A stretch of DNA of 64,000 nt from Robiginitomaculum sp. (GTDB lineage: Bacteria > Pseudomonadota > Alphaproteobacteria > Caulobacterales > Maricaulaceae), in the NCBI GenBank assembly GCA_002733605.1, contig NVWK01000003.1:1-64000 (forward strand). The letters are read 5' to 3'. The notes beneath the pieces were generated by a model. That model was not told where the DNA came from. It was given only the letters and a program-made list of their open reading frames with translations, and did no database searches. How positions within the stretch are numbered: the stretch's first letter is position 1; each line of letters starts with the position of its first letter. The translations under genes were made by a program, and so were the position numbers. Shown here in pieces: positions 1 to 9,947 of this stretch.

Positions 1-92
1 CCCACCCGATCCCATCTCGAACTCGGTCGTTAAGCCTCTTCGCGCCGATGGTACTTTGTCTTAAGGCACGGGAGAGTAGGTCGCTGCCCGGC
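1..92 (+). rRNA. rrf: 5S ribosomal RNA, 3' part
   Basis: The window starts inside a 5S rRNA gene. The conserved internal stretches CCCGATCCCATCTCGAACTC and GCGCCGATGGTACT are present, as is the 3' end GGGAGAGTAGGTCGCTGCC. The 5' end lies before the window. Together with the tRNA-fMet downstream this is the end of an rRNA operon, a common alphaproteobacterial order. The exact 3' end is estimated. Confidence 0.93.
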
Positions 93-274
93 TTACACAG
101 GGAATGTAATTTAAACAAACCTCCTTTATATCAAACACTTAATTTACACCTTTGACGTATTTTTCTGGGTGTAAACGCATGTCTGCACCTCGTAGCACTT
201 GCAAATTGGATTTAGGCTGACTATATCAGCTATACAGGACTTATGCGGCCCCTGAATTGGGTCGCGACCCAGAA

Positions 275-2025
<1,751 letters not shown>

Positions 2026-2033
<8 letters not shown>

Positions 2034-2226
2034 AATTGTTCTCCTTTTGTTTTAAGGAACTATAGGGAATCTTGCCTGTCTTTTGAAGCTTTTTATAATC
2101 ATTTTCCGCAGCAATACGGGCAAGGTGTCGGACAAGGGCATCAATATTGGCGTCAAGCAATGAGGCGGAACCGCTAAATGCGTTCCTCATTCCACCTTCA
2201 ATCAATATTTTGTCCTTATCTTTCAT
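2026..2226 (-). CDS. small hypothetical protein co-transcribed with the recombinase
   Basis: This 66-aa protein has no family I recognise. It has an Ala/Leu-rich helical centre (DALVRHLARIAAENDYKKL) and a Lys-rich tail, with no membrane segment. It starts after an AAGG box, and its stop codon overlaps the recombinase start by 8 nt, so translation is probably coupled. Position and size suggest an accessory factor for the recombinase, for example a directionality or DNA-binding protein, but that is inference only. Confidence 0.6.
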
Positions 2227-2489
2227 ATGCCTTGTAACCCTTGCTATTACTCTATTTTACCATGTTTTTAGGTATGTATTTTTCACTTTCTATGCTGCAC
2301 TGCACAAAATAATTGGCCTAAAACCTCGAACATATTGATTTATATGACAAATATGGGGTCGAGAATTTTTACATTTTTCTTCATTTTATTACAATTCCAA
2401 GATCACTATACCCTTGAAACCCTTGTTCTGTCTTGCTTATGGCGTCGCACGGTGCAACATATTGAGCATATTTGAGCAAGGGAGATAGA

Positions 2490-3368
2490 ATGCAATATAA
2501 TGGTAGTTTGGAGCAGAAAATTGCTCTGATTGATGCTTTGAATGAATTGCAAACAAAAGGCATTAGTTCTGCAAAACTAATGCACAAAATTAACGACGCT
2601 AGAAAAAAAGGAATGATACTTGGGTTTACAAAAGATTCAGGTGTGGAAATTTCTAGAGCAACAATTGAGCGTTATAGAGATGATTACGATCCAAAAACCG
2701 CTCGGATGAGATATGACTCTGCGGGTCTCATGTATAACTTTTTATTACAGAGCAAAGATTTTAATACGGCATTATTGGTCGATTCTGCCCTCACGGATAC
2801 CGCTCACGAACTTTCACCTCTCATAAACCAGTTTATGCAACATTTTGGGACGAAGAACGAACCTTTTGATAAAGATGTTTTGAAGAGCTTAGAAGGTACA
2901 TTCCACGCTTACCGTAAAGCTTGGTCATCAATTAAGAAGAAAACCTTTATCCGTTCTGTAGTAAAATTTGAGCGTCACGGGAGTTCTTTAATTTATACGG
3001 ACACCCAAGACTATTATGACCCAATATCTGATACCCTAGTTCATCAATCTGACACAGGTTTTGTGGTTCCGTTTAATGTCAATGTAATCATGATAGGCAA
3101 AGGTGCTGGCCGAGAATTACTAAAGTTTTGCGCATTGCACGACTTTACGCCTTATCCGAATGGCATTGATCCTATAGATGCATTCGAGGGAAGCTTCACC
3201 GTAGTATATAATAAAAGGCAGCATCTCGGTTTTCAAGTTTTGGCTAGGCGGGTAAAACCAGAAAGAGCGCAGAGCAAATTTTATAATGAGGGTGAAGTGG
3301 ATAAGGAGATTGAGCGCATTCTTTTGGCCAGTCTAAAAAAGCAAGCGGAAGTGCTGCTTACCGCTTAA
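2490..3368 (+). CDS. hypothetical protein divergent from the recombinase
   Basis: This 292-aa protein starts at the ATG preceded by AAGGGAG with a 5-nt gap. A TTG 18 nt upstream is possible but lies before the ribosome site. I do not recognise the family. The N-terminal ~60 residues are helical and charged and could form a helix-turn-helix (QTKGISSAKLMHKI, ISRATIERYRDDYDP). The remainder is mixed alpha/beta, with no signal peptide or TM segment. It is transcribed away from the recombinase pair across a 263-bp intergenic region, a common layout for an element regulator. A strong palindrome lies directly after the stop. Confidence 0.65.
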   Translation: MQYNGSLEQKIALIDALNELQTKGISSAKLMHKINDARKKGMILGFTKDSGVEISRATIERYRDDYDPKTARMRYDSAGLMYNFLLQSKDFNTALLVDSALTDTAHELSPLINQFMQHFGTKNEPFDKDVLKSLEGTFHAYRKAWSSIKKKTFIRSVVKFERHGSSLIYTDTQDYYDPISDTLVHQSDTGFVVPFNVNVIMIGKGAGRELLKFCALHDFTPYPNGIDPIDAFEGSFTVVYNKRQHLGFQVLARRVKPERAQSKFYNEGEVDKEIERILLASLKKQAEVLLTA

Positions 3369-3375
3369 ATTGAGC

Positions 3376-3408
3376 GCAAGATGTGTGTGGTAGTACCACA
3401 CTTCTTGC
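3376..3408. other. long perfect-centre palindrome after the 292-aa gene
   Basis: The sequence GTGTGGTA-G-TACCACAC (3385-3401) is a perfect 8-bp dyad. It is flanked by the outer arms GCAAGA (3376-3381) and TCTTGC (3403-3408). No T-run follows, so a canonical intrinsic terminator is unlikely. It could be a rho-assisted terminator, an RNA stability hairpin or a protein-binding site. Confidence 0.6.
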
Positions 3409-3410
3409 CA

Positions 3411-3726
3411 AAGGGAGGGCTTAGACGCCGCCCCCCTGTTGGATACCCCCTGCATAATGGTGATGTTCAGGCCATATAGGCACTCACAGCACCATGACAA
3501 CGCTTGGCCGTTGTATCACCATTCAAGGGAGCCTTCGCGCTCCCCTGAAAACCCCATGACAAGTTCCTTGCGACAAATTCTTTGAGACAACGCCATTGAG
3601 GCCAACCCTGCGCGGATTGGATGCGCGCCAACTTCATTGCATTTGGATTGCAACTAAGGGAGATTTCATCTCTCCCCTAGACCCCTAGAGTAAAAGGAGG
3701 CTTTGGCTCTACCCTTTGCAATCCCA
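3411..3726. repeat. array of four related GC-rich hairpins
   Basis: Four degenerate units share the pattern AAGGGAG-loop-CTCCCCT-ACCCC. They lie at 3411-3450, 3525-3555, 3656-3686 and 3693-3726; the second (GGGAGC...GCTCCC) and third (GGGAGA...TCTCCC) have clean stems. They occupy most of the 538-bp gene-free interval between the 292-aa gene and the chaperone cassette. I see no credible gene here. Their role is unknown: transcription insulation, an ncRNA or a replication/transfer signal are all possible. Confidence 0.55.
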
Positions 3727-3806
3727 TCAATCAAAGGGCATTTATTAGCCTTTGGAACTTTTGCTCAACACTCGCTAAAATTTTAAACAAGTAAATATTC
3801 AATCTA

Positions 3807-3835
3807 TTGATTTTCAAGAGAAAGTCCTGTATTTT
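3807..3835 (+). promoter_or_regulatory. putative sigma70-type promoter of the chaperone/protease cassette
   Basis: TTGATT (3807-3812) and TATTTT (3830-3835) are separated by 17 bp in an AT-rich stretch about 70 bp before the first cassette gene. This is pattern matching only. No heat-shock-type element was recognised. Confidence 0.35.
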
Positions 3836-3906
3836 CTTAAATATTGGCAGTAAGCAAGAAGTGGTTATGAACAAATAACTGTCGTGAGGGGAACCACACA
3901 TAATAT

Positions 3907-4803
3907 ATGAATATTAGACAAAAACCGATATTGATTGCTTTAAGCATCCTATTGATAGGACTTTGCATGTTTGCGGCTATAAAGGTTATTAAACCAAATA
4001 AGCCTAGCTTGACTGAAGCCACAAACATTGAACAGTTAACTAAAACAAGCTCTACACCACCACAGGTAATGGTGGCTCAACCTTCTATTACCACTACCCC
4101 AAAAGATGGTTTTGGCTTTTTATACACCATATTAGTTTTACTAACGGTATCTTTGGCTAGCTCAATATTTTTGATTGTTTATCTTCTTAATTGGAGATAC
4201 CGGATTTCGGATACACAAGTATCTGTTGTTCCAAATGAATTATTAAAACTGTTGGAAAAACAAGTGGGGGGCTTCAACCAAACAACTCACTACATAGGCG
4301 ATTATATAAAAAGAATTGCACATGATAGAGAAAAGACGGACGCTGATATTAAAGAGCTACAAGACGTTTTTGCTGTTTTCCAGAATAGTCTCAATAAAAA
4401 AGACCAAGAAATAGAAAGATATAAAAGTGGTTACGATTCTGCCATTTACAAAAAATTTCTAAGTAAGTTTACAAAATTTTATATCGAGCTAAAAAAAGAG
4501 TCACATGCACCGGAAAATCATCACAGTGTTAAGTTGCTTACAGATATGCTTGAACAGCTAGAAGATGCTCTTTTGGAATGTAATGTTGAGCTAAGAACGC
4601 CGACGCTCTTGGAGCGAGCCGATGACCACAAAGACATTATTGGAGGGCGTATAAAAACAAAAACAACAAACCAGCCTGAGTTACATGGAAAAATCGCCGA
4701 GGTATTATTGCCTGCCTTCGTCTTAAAGACACAAGCAGGAGATGATGTGCTACGTGAAGCAAGTATTGCAATATACGTTTATGAAGAAAGTGAAACGACA
4801 TGA
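3907..4803 (+). CDS. membrane-anchored GrpE-like protein
   Basis: This 298-aa protein has TM segments at about 8-27 and 71-94 with a Thr/Pro-rich loop between. A charged coiled coil spans about 140-195. The C-terminal region (205-295) reads like a diverged GrpE dimer/head: a helical LLTDMLEQLEDALLE followed by GKIAEVLLPAFVL and VLREASIAIYVY, the pattern at the end of GrpE. GrpE is a cytosolic nucleotide exchange factor for Hsp70 of about 200 aa without TM segments, so this form is unusual. Its stop overlaps the start of the Hsp70 gene by 4 nt (ATGA), supporting a partnership. The GrpE relation is by eye and needs profile confirmation. Confidence 0.7.
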   Translation: MNIRQKPILIALSILLIGLCMFAAIKVIKPNKPSLTEATNIEQLTKTSSTPPQVMVAQPSITTTPKDGFGFLYTILVLLTVSLASSIFLIVYLLNWRYRISDTQVSVVPNELLKLLEKQVGGFNQTTHYIGDYIKRIAHDREKTDADIKELQDVFAVFQNSLNKKDQEIERYKSGYDSAIYKKFLSKFTKFYIELKKESHAPENHHSVKLLTDMLEQLEDALLECNVELRTPTLLERADDHKDIIGGRIKTKTTNQPELHGKIAEVLLPAFVLKTQAGDDVLREASIAIYVYEESETT

Positions 4804-6302
4804 GTAATTATGTAGGTATTGACCTTGGAACGACGAACTGTGCCGTTTCTAAACTAGATGAAACTGGCCGACCGATAATCGTGCACAACCCAGATGGTAG
4901 TAATATTACACCTTCTGTCATTTCATTTTCTTCCGCCAGAAAATATGACGTTGGAGAAGTTGCAAGAAAGAGCCTTGGAGAACCAAATACGTTTGGAAGA
5001 TTTAAAAGAGATATGGGGAGTGATTCTGAGTTTGAAGCTTTTGGTATAAAACACACTCCCGAAAGTTTGAGTGCTCTCCTCTTGAAAAAACTGAAAGAAG
5101 ACACAGAAAATACAATAGGCAACATTGAGGAAGCGGTCGTCACTATCCCCGCGAATTTTGCGAATGAAGCACGCGAAGCTACTCTTAGCGCAGCAAGCAA
5201 AGCAGGTTTAAATGTCAAAAATATTATCAATGAACCAACCGCTGCCGCTCTATATTATGCTTTCCATTCTGGACGAGAGCTTGACGGAACTTATGCTGTT
5301 TATGATTTAGGTGGTGGAACATTTGATGTGTCCATAATAAGCGTTCATGGAAAAGATGTGGAAGTGTTAGCAACAGAAGGTGTTAGCAAGTTAGGCGGTG
5401 ATGATTTTGACAGAGCTTTACAGAAGATTGTATCGCAGAAATATAAAAAAGAAACCGGTTCCGATTTAGATTTAGAAGATTATAACTTGATTGATGCCGA
5501 AGATGATAAGAAATCTCTTTCTAGGCGTGAAGTGATTAAGGTTGGTCTTCGCTCTACAGGTGGACGCGCCAGTTTTGAGGTTAGCCAAAAAGATTTTGAG
5601 GAGGCTATTTCTTCTTTTGTTGCTCAAACTGAAATGCTTTGTGAAACCGCAATCGATGATGCAAATTTAGTGCCGAGTGATATTTCAGAAGTTTTTCTTG
5701 TCGGGGGAAGCTCCCGAATACCTTGCATCCAAAAAAGTGTAGAACGTATTTTTAAAAGGCCTCCTGTTTCTTTTGCAAACCCAGATGAAGTTGTAGCGTT
5801 GGGTGCGGCCTTATATGCCGCCTATAAATCTGATGGGAAATTCTTAAACAGTATACAAAAACAATCTGTTGAAAAAATCAGCGTGGCGGAAATTACCAGC
5901 AAGTTCTTTGGTACTATTTCTGTTGGTATGAGCGCTAGAGATGAGTTAGCCCGCGGTAATTCAATTATTATTGAGAAAGGCGAGAAAATACCCTGCATTA
6001 AAGAAGAAAGTTTTTTTACGCTTGCAGATGGTCAAACCGCTGTAAATTGCGTGGTCACAGAATCTAATACGAATGAGACAGACCCCAAATTTGTGAAAAT
6101 AATTTGGGAAGGTGATCTTGAATTGCCCGCAAACAGGCCTGCAAACCAAGAAATTATTGTAAGGTTTAGCTATGATCAGAATCAAGTAATGAAGTGCTCT
6201 TTTATAGATGTTGAAACCAATAAAAAAACAGAGGTTGATCTGAGTATGAGCAAGGGTAAAGAAAATGCTGACGTGGATATAGACAAGTTTATGGTGGAGT
6301 GA
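4800..6302 (+). CDS. lidless Hsp70 (DnaK-like) protein
   Basis: This 500-aa Hsp70 has a complete ATPase domain: GIDLGTTNCAVS (6-17), NEPTAAALYY (144-153), YDLGGGTFDVSIIS (168-181) and VFLVGGSSRIP (298-308). It should bind and hydrolyse ATP. The linker expected after ~345 lacks a DVLLLD-type motif. A short beta-type substrate domain spans about 365-482, and the alpha-helical lid of DnaK (~640 aa) is absent. It lies between GrpE-like and J-like genes with translational coupling on the upstream side, so it is probably a dedicated cassette chaperone, not a housekeeping copy. Confidence 0.9.
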   Translation: MSNYVGIDLGTTNCAVSKLDETGRPIIVHNPDGSNITPSVISFSSARKYDVGEVARKSLGEPNTFGRFKRDMGSDSEFEAFGIKHTPESLSALLLKKLKEDTENTIGNIEEAVVTIPANFANEAREATLSAASKAGLNVKNIINEPTAAALYYAFHSGRELDGTYAVYDLGGGTFDVSIISVHGKDVEVLATEGVSKLGGDDFDRALQKIVSQKYKKETGSDLDLEDYNLIDAEDDKKSLSRREVIKVGLRSTGGRASFEVSQKDFEEAISSFVAQTEMLCETAIDDANLVPSDISEVFLVGGSSRIPCIQKSVERIFKRPPVSFANPDEVVALGAALYAAYKSDGKFLNSIQKQSVEKISVAEITSKFFGTISVGMSARDELARGNSIIIEKGEKIPCIKEESFFTLADGQTAVNCVVTESNTNETDPKFVKIIWEGDLELPANRPANQEIIVRFSYDQNQVMKCSFIDVETNKKTEVDLSMSKGKENADVDIDKFMVE

Positions 6303-6306
6303 GAAC

Positions 6307-7557
6307 ATGGAAATAATTGGCATTATTGCAATATTTTTGATTTATGCTTTTTTTGGACAAATCATTCGTGCTTTTTTTGCAAGCTTATCCGCTGGACGGA
6401 GAACTTTAATTCACGGCGGAAGTTTCAAAGAAAATTTTGGAACGCAGTTTTTTGGAATGGATGCCTTTGAACTAAAAGGTGAAAAAAAACCAGTTTCGAG
6501 TGAAACCCCATTTGAGGTTCTTGAGTTAAGTGGCAAAGGGATTATCCCTGTTAAAAAGCCAACCAATATTAGCTTCATTACTTCAATATTGGACATGACG
6601 GATGGTGACCCTGTACCGGTTTTAGCGGCAATTGATGATTTTATGGAGCCTGAATCTAGAGCATTCCAACATTTAATAGAGGCCATGCACGTAAGTCCAA
6701 ACACTGGCTTTGTCAGCTGGGTAAGAATTGGCGTTGTTATTCCTTCTTTACTTATTCCTCCACACAGTGGCCAGCGTAACTTGGTAGCTGTTACTAGAAT
6801 GGTTGACGCTGACAACCCACCACCAATTAACCTAGGTTTTTGTGACTCTAGCCATCCCGGCCATCTAGCGGCTTATCAATACAGTTTCCAAGAGAATTTT
6901 GAGGATAAGGGTTACGAAGAGGCGGCGACTCATAGAGACGACGCACGTGCTTTTATAATTATGTTGGCGGTACAAGTCGCTATGGCAGATGGAGATTTTG
7001 CAGACGAAGAGGGAAAAGTTATTAAAGATTGGATAACTAGATCTATTGCTACTTATTCTGATGAAAGAAAAGAAGAGCTAAAAAAAGTTTATAACAAAGC
7101 GTTCAAAGACGGATATGAAAAAGCGAAAAAAGGCACGCTTTCTATTTCTAAGATTACTAATGAGTTAAATGAAATAGCCAGTAAAGCTCAAAAATATGAG
7201 GCTGTTGAACTTTGTTATGATGTTATGGCCGCAGATGGTGTAGCAGATGAAGCAGAATTGGACGCGATCAAAAATATTTCACAATCACTTGATTTGGACT
7301 TCCAAGAAATTCAAAAAATGAAAGATCAACGCCTTATTAAACTATCGACTAAGCTCGAATCCCAATCAAGTGTAGAGGCAATTCTGGGAATTGAATCCGA
7401 CTGGTCACATGACCAAATACACAAGCATTTAAGAAAAGAATTTACGAAATGGAATGGTAGACTTAACACCCTTTCAAGCGGAGAGGAAAGAGAGAACGCC
7501 CAACAAATGCTTGATTTAATTGCGGAGGCTCGTAAAAAATATGCAAAATCAACGTAG
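6307..7557 (+). CDS. TM-TerB-J-like protein (DjlA-like architecture, HPD missing)
   Basis: This 416-aa protein has one N-terminal TM segment (3-27), an uncharacterised domain (about 40-200) and a TerB-like helical domain (212-335) with the acidic motifs ADGDFADEE and ADGVADEAE. A C-terminal J-like helical region (355-412) begins AILGIESDWS. DjlA co-chaperones share the order TM, TerB, J domain. In a J domain the second helix is followed by HPD, which stimulates the Hsp70 ATPase; here the corresponding site reads KWNGR (381-385), so HPD is lost. It may bind the cassette Hsp70 without classical stimulation. It starts 4 nt after the Hsp70 stop and overlaps the protease gene. Confidence 0.75.
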   Translation: MEIIGIIAIFLIYAFFGQIIRAFFASLSAGRRTLIHGGSFKENFGTQFFGMDAFELKGEKKPVSSETPFEVLELSGKGIIPVKKPTNISFITSILDMTDGDPVPVLAAIDDFMEPESRAFQHLIEAMHVSPNTGFVSWVRIGVVIPSLLIPPHSGQRNLVAVTRMVDADNPPPINLGFCDSSHPGHLAAYQYSFQENFEDKGYEEAATHRDDARAFIIMLAVQVAMADGDFADEEGKVIKDWITRSIATYSDERKEELKKVYNKAFKDGYEKAKKGTLSISKITNELNEIASKAQKYEAVELCYDVMAADGVADEAELDAIKNISQSLDLDFQEIQKMKDQRLIKLSTKLESQSSVEAILGIESDWSHDQIHKHLRKEFTKWNGRLNTLSSGEERENAQQMLDLIAEARKKYAKST

Positions 7558-8617
7558 TCTTAGTGATGCAAAAAACCTAGCAAAAATATACCGTTACACA
7601 GATGATACACCACAAAAAACTATAAAAAATTCAATCCAAGCTGCGCAACAAATTAAAAGAGTACTTTCCACAAATGGGCTGCAAATTACGTCAGCTCTTA
7701 CACCCAAGCTATATGAGAGCCTTAGTACAGCATGTGAAAACCTAAAAACACCTGTGGAGAGTGTCCTTGCTTATGTTTCACCTTCGGCTGAATTGCAGGC
7801 ACAATGCTTTGAAGCGGACGACGATAATTGCGTTATCAATATTTCCTCTGGTCTTATAAACCTTCTCCACGCGGATGAAATTACCTTCGTAATTGGTCAT
7901 GAAATTGGCCACCACATCCTTAGGCACAATCAAGAGGGGGACACTCAAGCCTCGGTTGAAAGCCTTATGAATCAAAGGGCGAAGGAAATATCTGTTGATC
8001 GTGCGGGTCTTATTGCGTGTCAATCACTTGAGAGCTCCTTGCGAGCAACTATGAAGGTTCTTTCTGGACTTCCTGATGAGTTTATCCGTTTTGATACTTC
8101 CAACTTCATTAACCAGCTTAGAGATGCCGACCAGCAAGACGCAACGTTAGAAGATAGCTTAGCGACTCATCCCTCTTTAATTTTGAGAGCTAGGGCACTT
8201 TTATGGTTTTCAATGAATGATGAAATAATGCTTGGAGACAAGCTAGGCTCTTTATCTTTGAAAAAAATAAATGATTGGGTCAGAAAGGATTTAGACCGCT
8301 ATATTGATAAGCCCGCGAGGAAAAAAATCTTGACCATCGAGAGTGATTTGTATTTCTGGACATGCTCAAAAACTGCTACTTTGGAGGGGAAGTTTACTAG
8401 GGAAGACCGACGAAATCTGACACTAGAATTTGGCGAAGACAATGTTAAAAAACTTATCACGGCTATAGAGGGTATGAATATTGATGAAGTGTCGGAGTTT
8501 CTAAACTATAAAATTTCAGAATCATGTGAGGAATTAGCACAACTAGTGCCTAATAGTGTAAACCAGAGAATTGAAAATATAGACCAAAAAGTTTTTAACC
8601 TTAAGGCAGGGCGTTAA
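7541..8617 (+). CDS. soluble M48-family zinc metalloprotease
   Basis: This 358-aa protein has the zinc site HEIGHH at about 120-125 (VIGHEIGHHILRHNQ) and a downstream KEISVDRAG that supplies the third ligand Glu and the Asp of M48/HtpX-type peptidases. Unlike HtpX or Ste24 it has no TM segment or signal peptide. About 110 residues precede the catalytic core and a helical C-terminal region of about 200 residues follows. The ATG at 7541 has GGAGG 12 nt upstream and overlaps the J-like gene by 17 nt; a TTG at 7520 is the alternative. As the last gene of the cassette it is the likely effector or client-degrading component. Confidence 0.85.
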   Translation: MQNQRSLSDAKNLAKIYRYTDDTPQKTIKNSIQAAQQIKRVLSTNGLQITSALTPKLYESLSTACENLKTPVESVLAYVSPSAELQAQCFEADDDNCVINISSGLINLLHADEITFVIGHEIGHHILRHNQEGDTQASVESLMNQRAKEISVDRAGLIACQSLESSLRATMKVLSGLPDEFIRFDTSNFINQLRDADQQDATLEDSLATHPSLILRARALLWFSMNDEIMLGDKLGSLSLKKINDWVRKDLDRYIDKPARKKILTIESDLYFWTCSKTATLEGKFTREDRRNLTLEFGEDNVKKLITAIEGMNIDEVSEFLNYKISESCEELAQLVPNSVNQRIENIDQKVFNLKAGR

Positions 8618-8785
8618 AGATGCCTTTTAGTTTACTCTTGTTTTGAATTTGCGCCCTTTTATTGGCTGCGGTTGAGTTCACAACTGATCTTCCGCTCCTA
8701 GAGACGCTGCGCTTTCCGTGAAGACAGTTGCATCCTCTCCCTGACAGCCAGTGCTCATCTTCTTGTTCAAAACAAGGAGAAAACA

Positions 8786-9289
8786 ATGACAAACATTTAC
8801 CATGCAACACCATACGATATTTCAGCATCAGGTTTCTATTTCAATACACTTGCTGAATACCAAGAAAGATCAATTAAACACCGTAATGAATACGGCGATC
8901 CCGTTGAGGAATATGAAATCCAATTTATTGATGGAGATAATTACCGTCTATTTGGTGCTCTAGGCGTAAACCAAGCCAACCTTGATAAGTGGTTTTCTGA
9001 TTTTGAAAAGCTTGAAACAGATGAAACAATTAAAGCTATATATCTATCTGAAGATTTAAGCTACGCGATGGATGGCATTCTCGACTGCCTAGATGACGTT
9101 AGCTTGTTTGAAGGTACTGCACTTGAATATACTGAAAGCTATATTGAAGATACGGGTCTATTAGAACAAATCCCTGAAAACTTACGTTTCTATTTTGATA
9201 CAGAAAAGTTCGCCCGTGATATGGTTCTTGGCGGTGATATTTCCAGCATTGAAATTGATGGTACGAATTACATTATACAGGCCTTTTAG
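8786..9289 (+). CDS. ardA: anti-restriction protein ArdA
   Basis: This 167-aa acidic protein matches the ArdA family in length and composition. It is strongly negatively charged (DGILDCLDDVSLFEG, GYTES-like YTESYIEDTGLL) and begins IYHATPYDISASGFYFNTL. ArdA proteins mimic DNA and inhibit type I restriction enzymes of a recipient during conjugative entry. An AAGGAG box precedes the ATG. The 168 bp upstream contain no gene I can support. The stop codon sits in the loop of a strong hairpin. Its presence supports the mobilizable nature of the element. Confidence 0.92.
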   Translation: MTNIYHATPYDISASGFYFNTLAEYQERSIKHRNEYGDPVEEYEIQFIDGDNYRLFGALGVNQANLDKWFSDFEKLETDETIKAIYLSEDLSYAMDGILDCLDDVSLFEGTALEYTESYIEDTGLLEQIPENLRFYFDTEKFARDMVLGGDISSIEIDGTNYIIQAF

Positions 9290-9298
9290 GCCTGTATA
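9274..9298. terminator. hairpin enclosing the ardA stop, convergent terminator
   Basis: TATACAGGCC and GGCCTGTATA form a perfect 10-bp stem around a TTTTA loop whose TA belongs to the ardA TAG stop. It separates ardA from the convergent minus-strand gene ending at 9309. Weak T-rich tracts flank it, so it probably acts in both directions. Confidence 0.7.
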
Positions 9299-9308
9299 AC
9301 TTTAGTAA

Positions 9309-9509
9309 TTAAAAGCAAGGTGGTTTTGGCTGTAAAATTTTGTTGTAACGGATTACGCGAGTAATGTTTGCCAGTGTAGCTAAGATGATTTTTGTATCTT
9401 TGCTGTCTGGGTATGTTGCCGCAAGTTCGTTCTTTAACTGATGATACATAGCGAATAACTCTTGTCCTGAATATTGCATCAACTCTTCTGCTGTAATAGA
9501 TATTTGCAT
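9309..9509 (-). CDS. small conserved-type hypothetical protein near ardA
   Basis: This 66-aa protein starts at the ATG that follows a strong AAGGAGG box. The open frame extends 39 codons upstream, but those codons lack a ribosome site. The sequence MQISITAEELMQYSG begins a helical protein with a basic C-terminus (ITRVIRYNKILQPK). No function is recognised. It converges on ardA and resembles the small accessory ORFs common in alphaproteobacterial mobile elements. Confidence 0.65.
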   Translation of the reverse strand: MQISITAEELMQYSGQELFAMYHQLKNELAATYPDSKDTKIILATLANITRVIRYNKILQPKPPCF

Positions 9510-9947
9510 TTTGCCTCCTTCATTTTGACCCAAGCTGTTCAGGTCTTTCTTGAAGAAAACGCAGTTCATTAGATGGTAGGGCGACACCCTTTTAGGGCGT
9601 AACAAAGTGGAGCAGGGCAAAGGCATGCCGCCCTTGTCGCTACATAGCCTTATTGTGAAAAAGTTTGAATAAAGCCCTTGCAGATTTGAGAAATTTAGGT
9701 GGTTAAGTGCTATATATTTTGAAAGTTGATATGTGCAGGATATTTGAGTGATGTCTCATTGGTTTGCTTGCTCCGTTTTTTATGCGAAGGCTCCTAACCA
9801 TCCGCAGGCAATGATCAATACCCAGCCCGCGCCAAATTACGACCAGAATACTCTGTTCTCCATTCCGTGTCGGGAATGACAATAGCCTTTAATCGAATGG
9901 TTTTTGAGGAGGCATAACGAAGCCAATCAAACCAAAGGAGAACGATC
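9510..9947. other. 438-bp divergent intergenic region without a supported gene
   Basis: The region lies between the minus-strand 66-aa gene and the plus-strand 70-aa gene and must hold their promoters. I see short dyads but no convincing promoter pair, RNA gene or terminator. The last 40 bp contain two Gly/Arg-type Shine-Dalgarno stretches (GAGGAGG, AAAGGAGAA); the second serves the next gene. Confidence 0.5.

Noticed and set aside
4808..5230. 140-codon minus-strand frame inside the Hsp70 gene
   Set aside because: It is antisense to the Hsp70 ATPase domain, a typical shadow frame.
8618..8785. Possible small gene or RNA upstream of ardA
   Set aside because: The minus-strand frame seen there runs into the M48 gene end and has no ribosome site; no RNA structure was clear.
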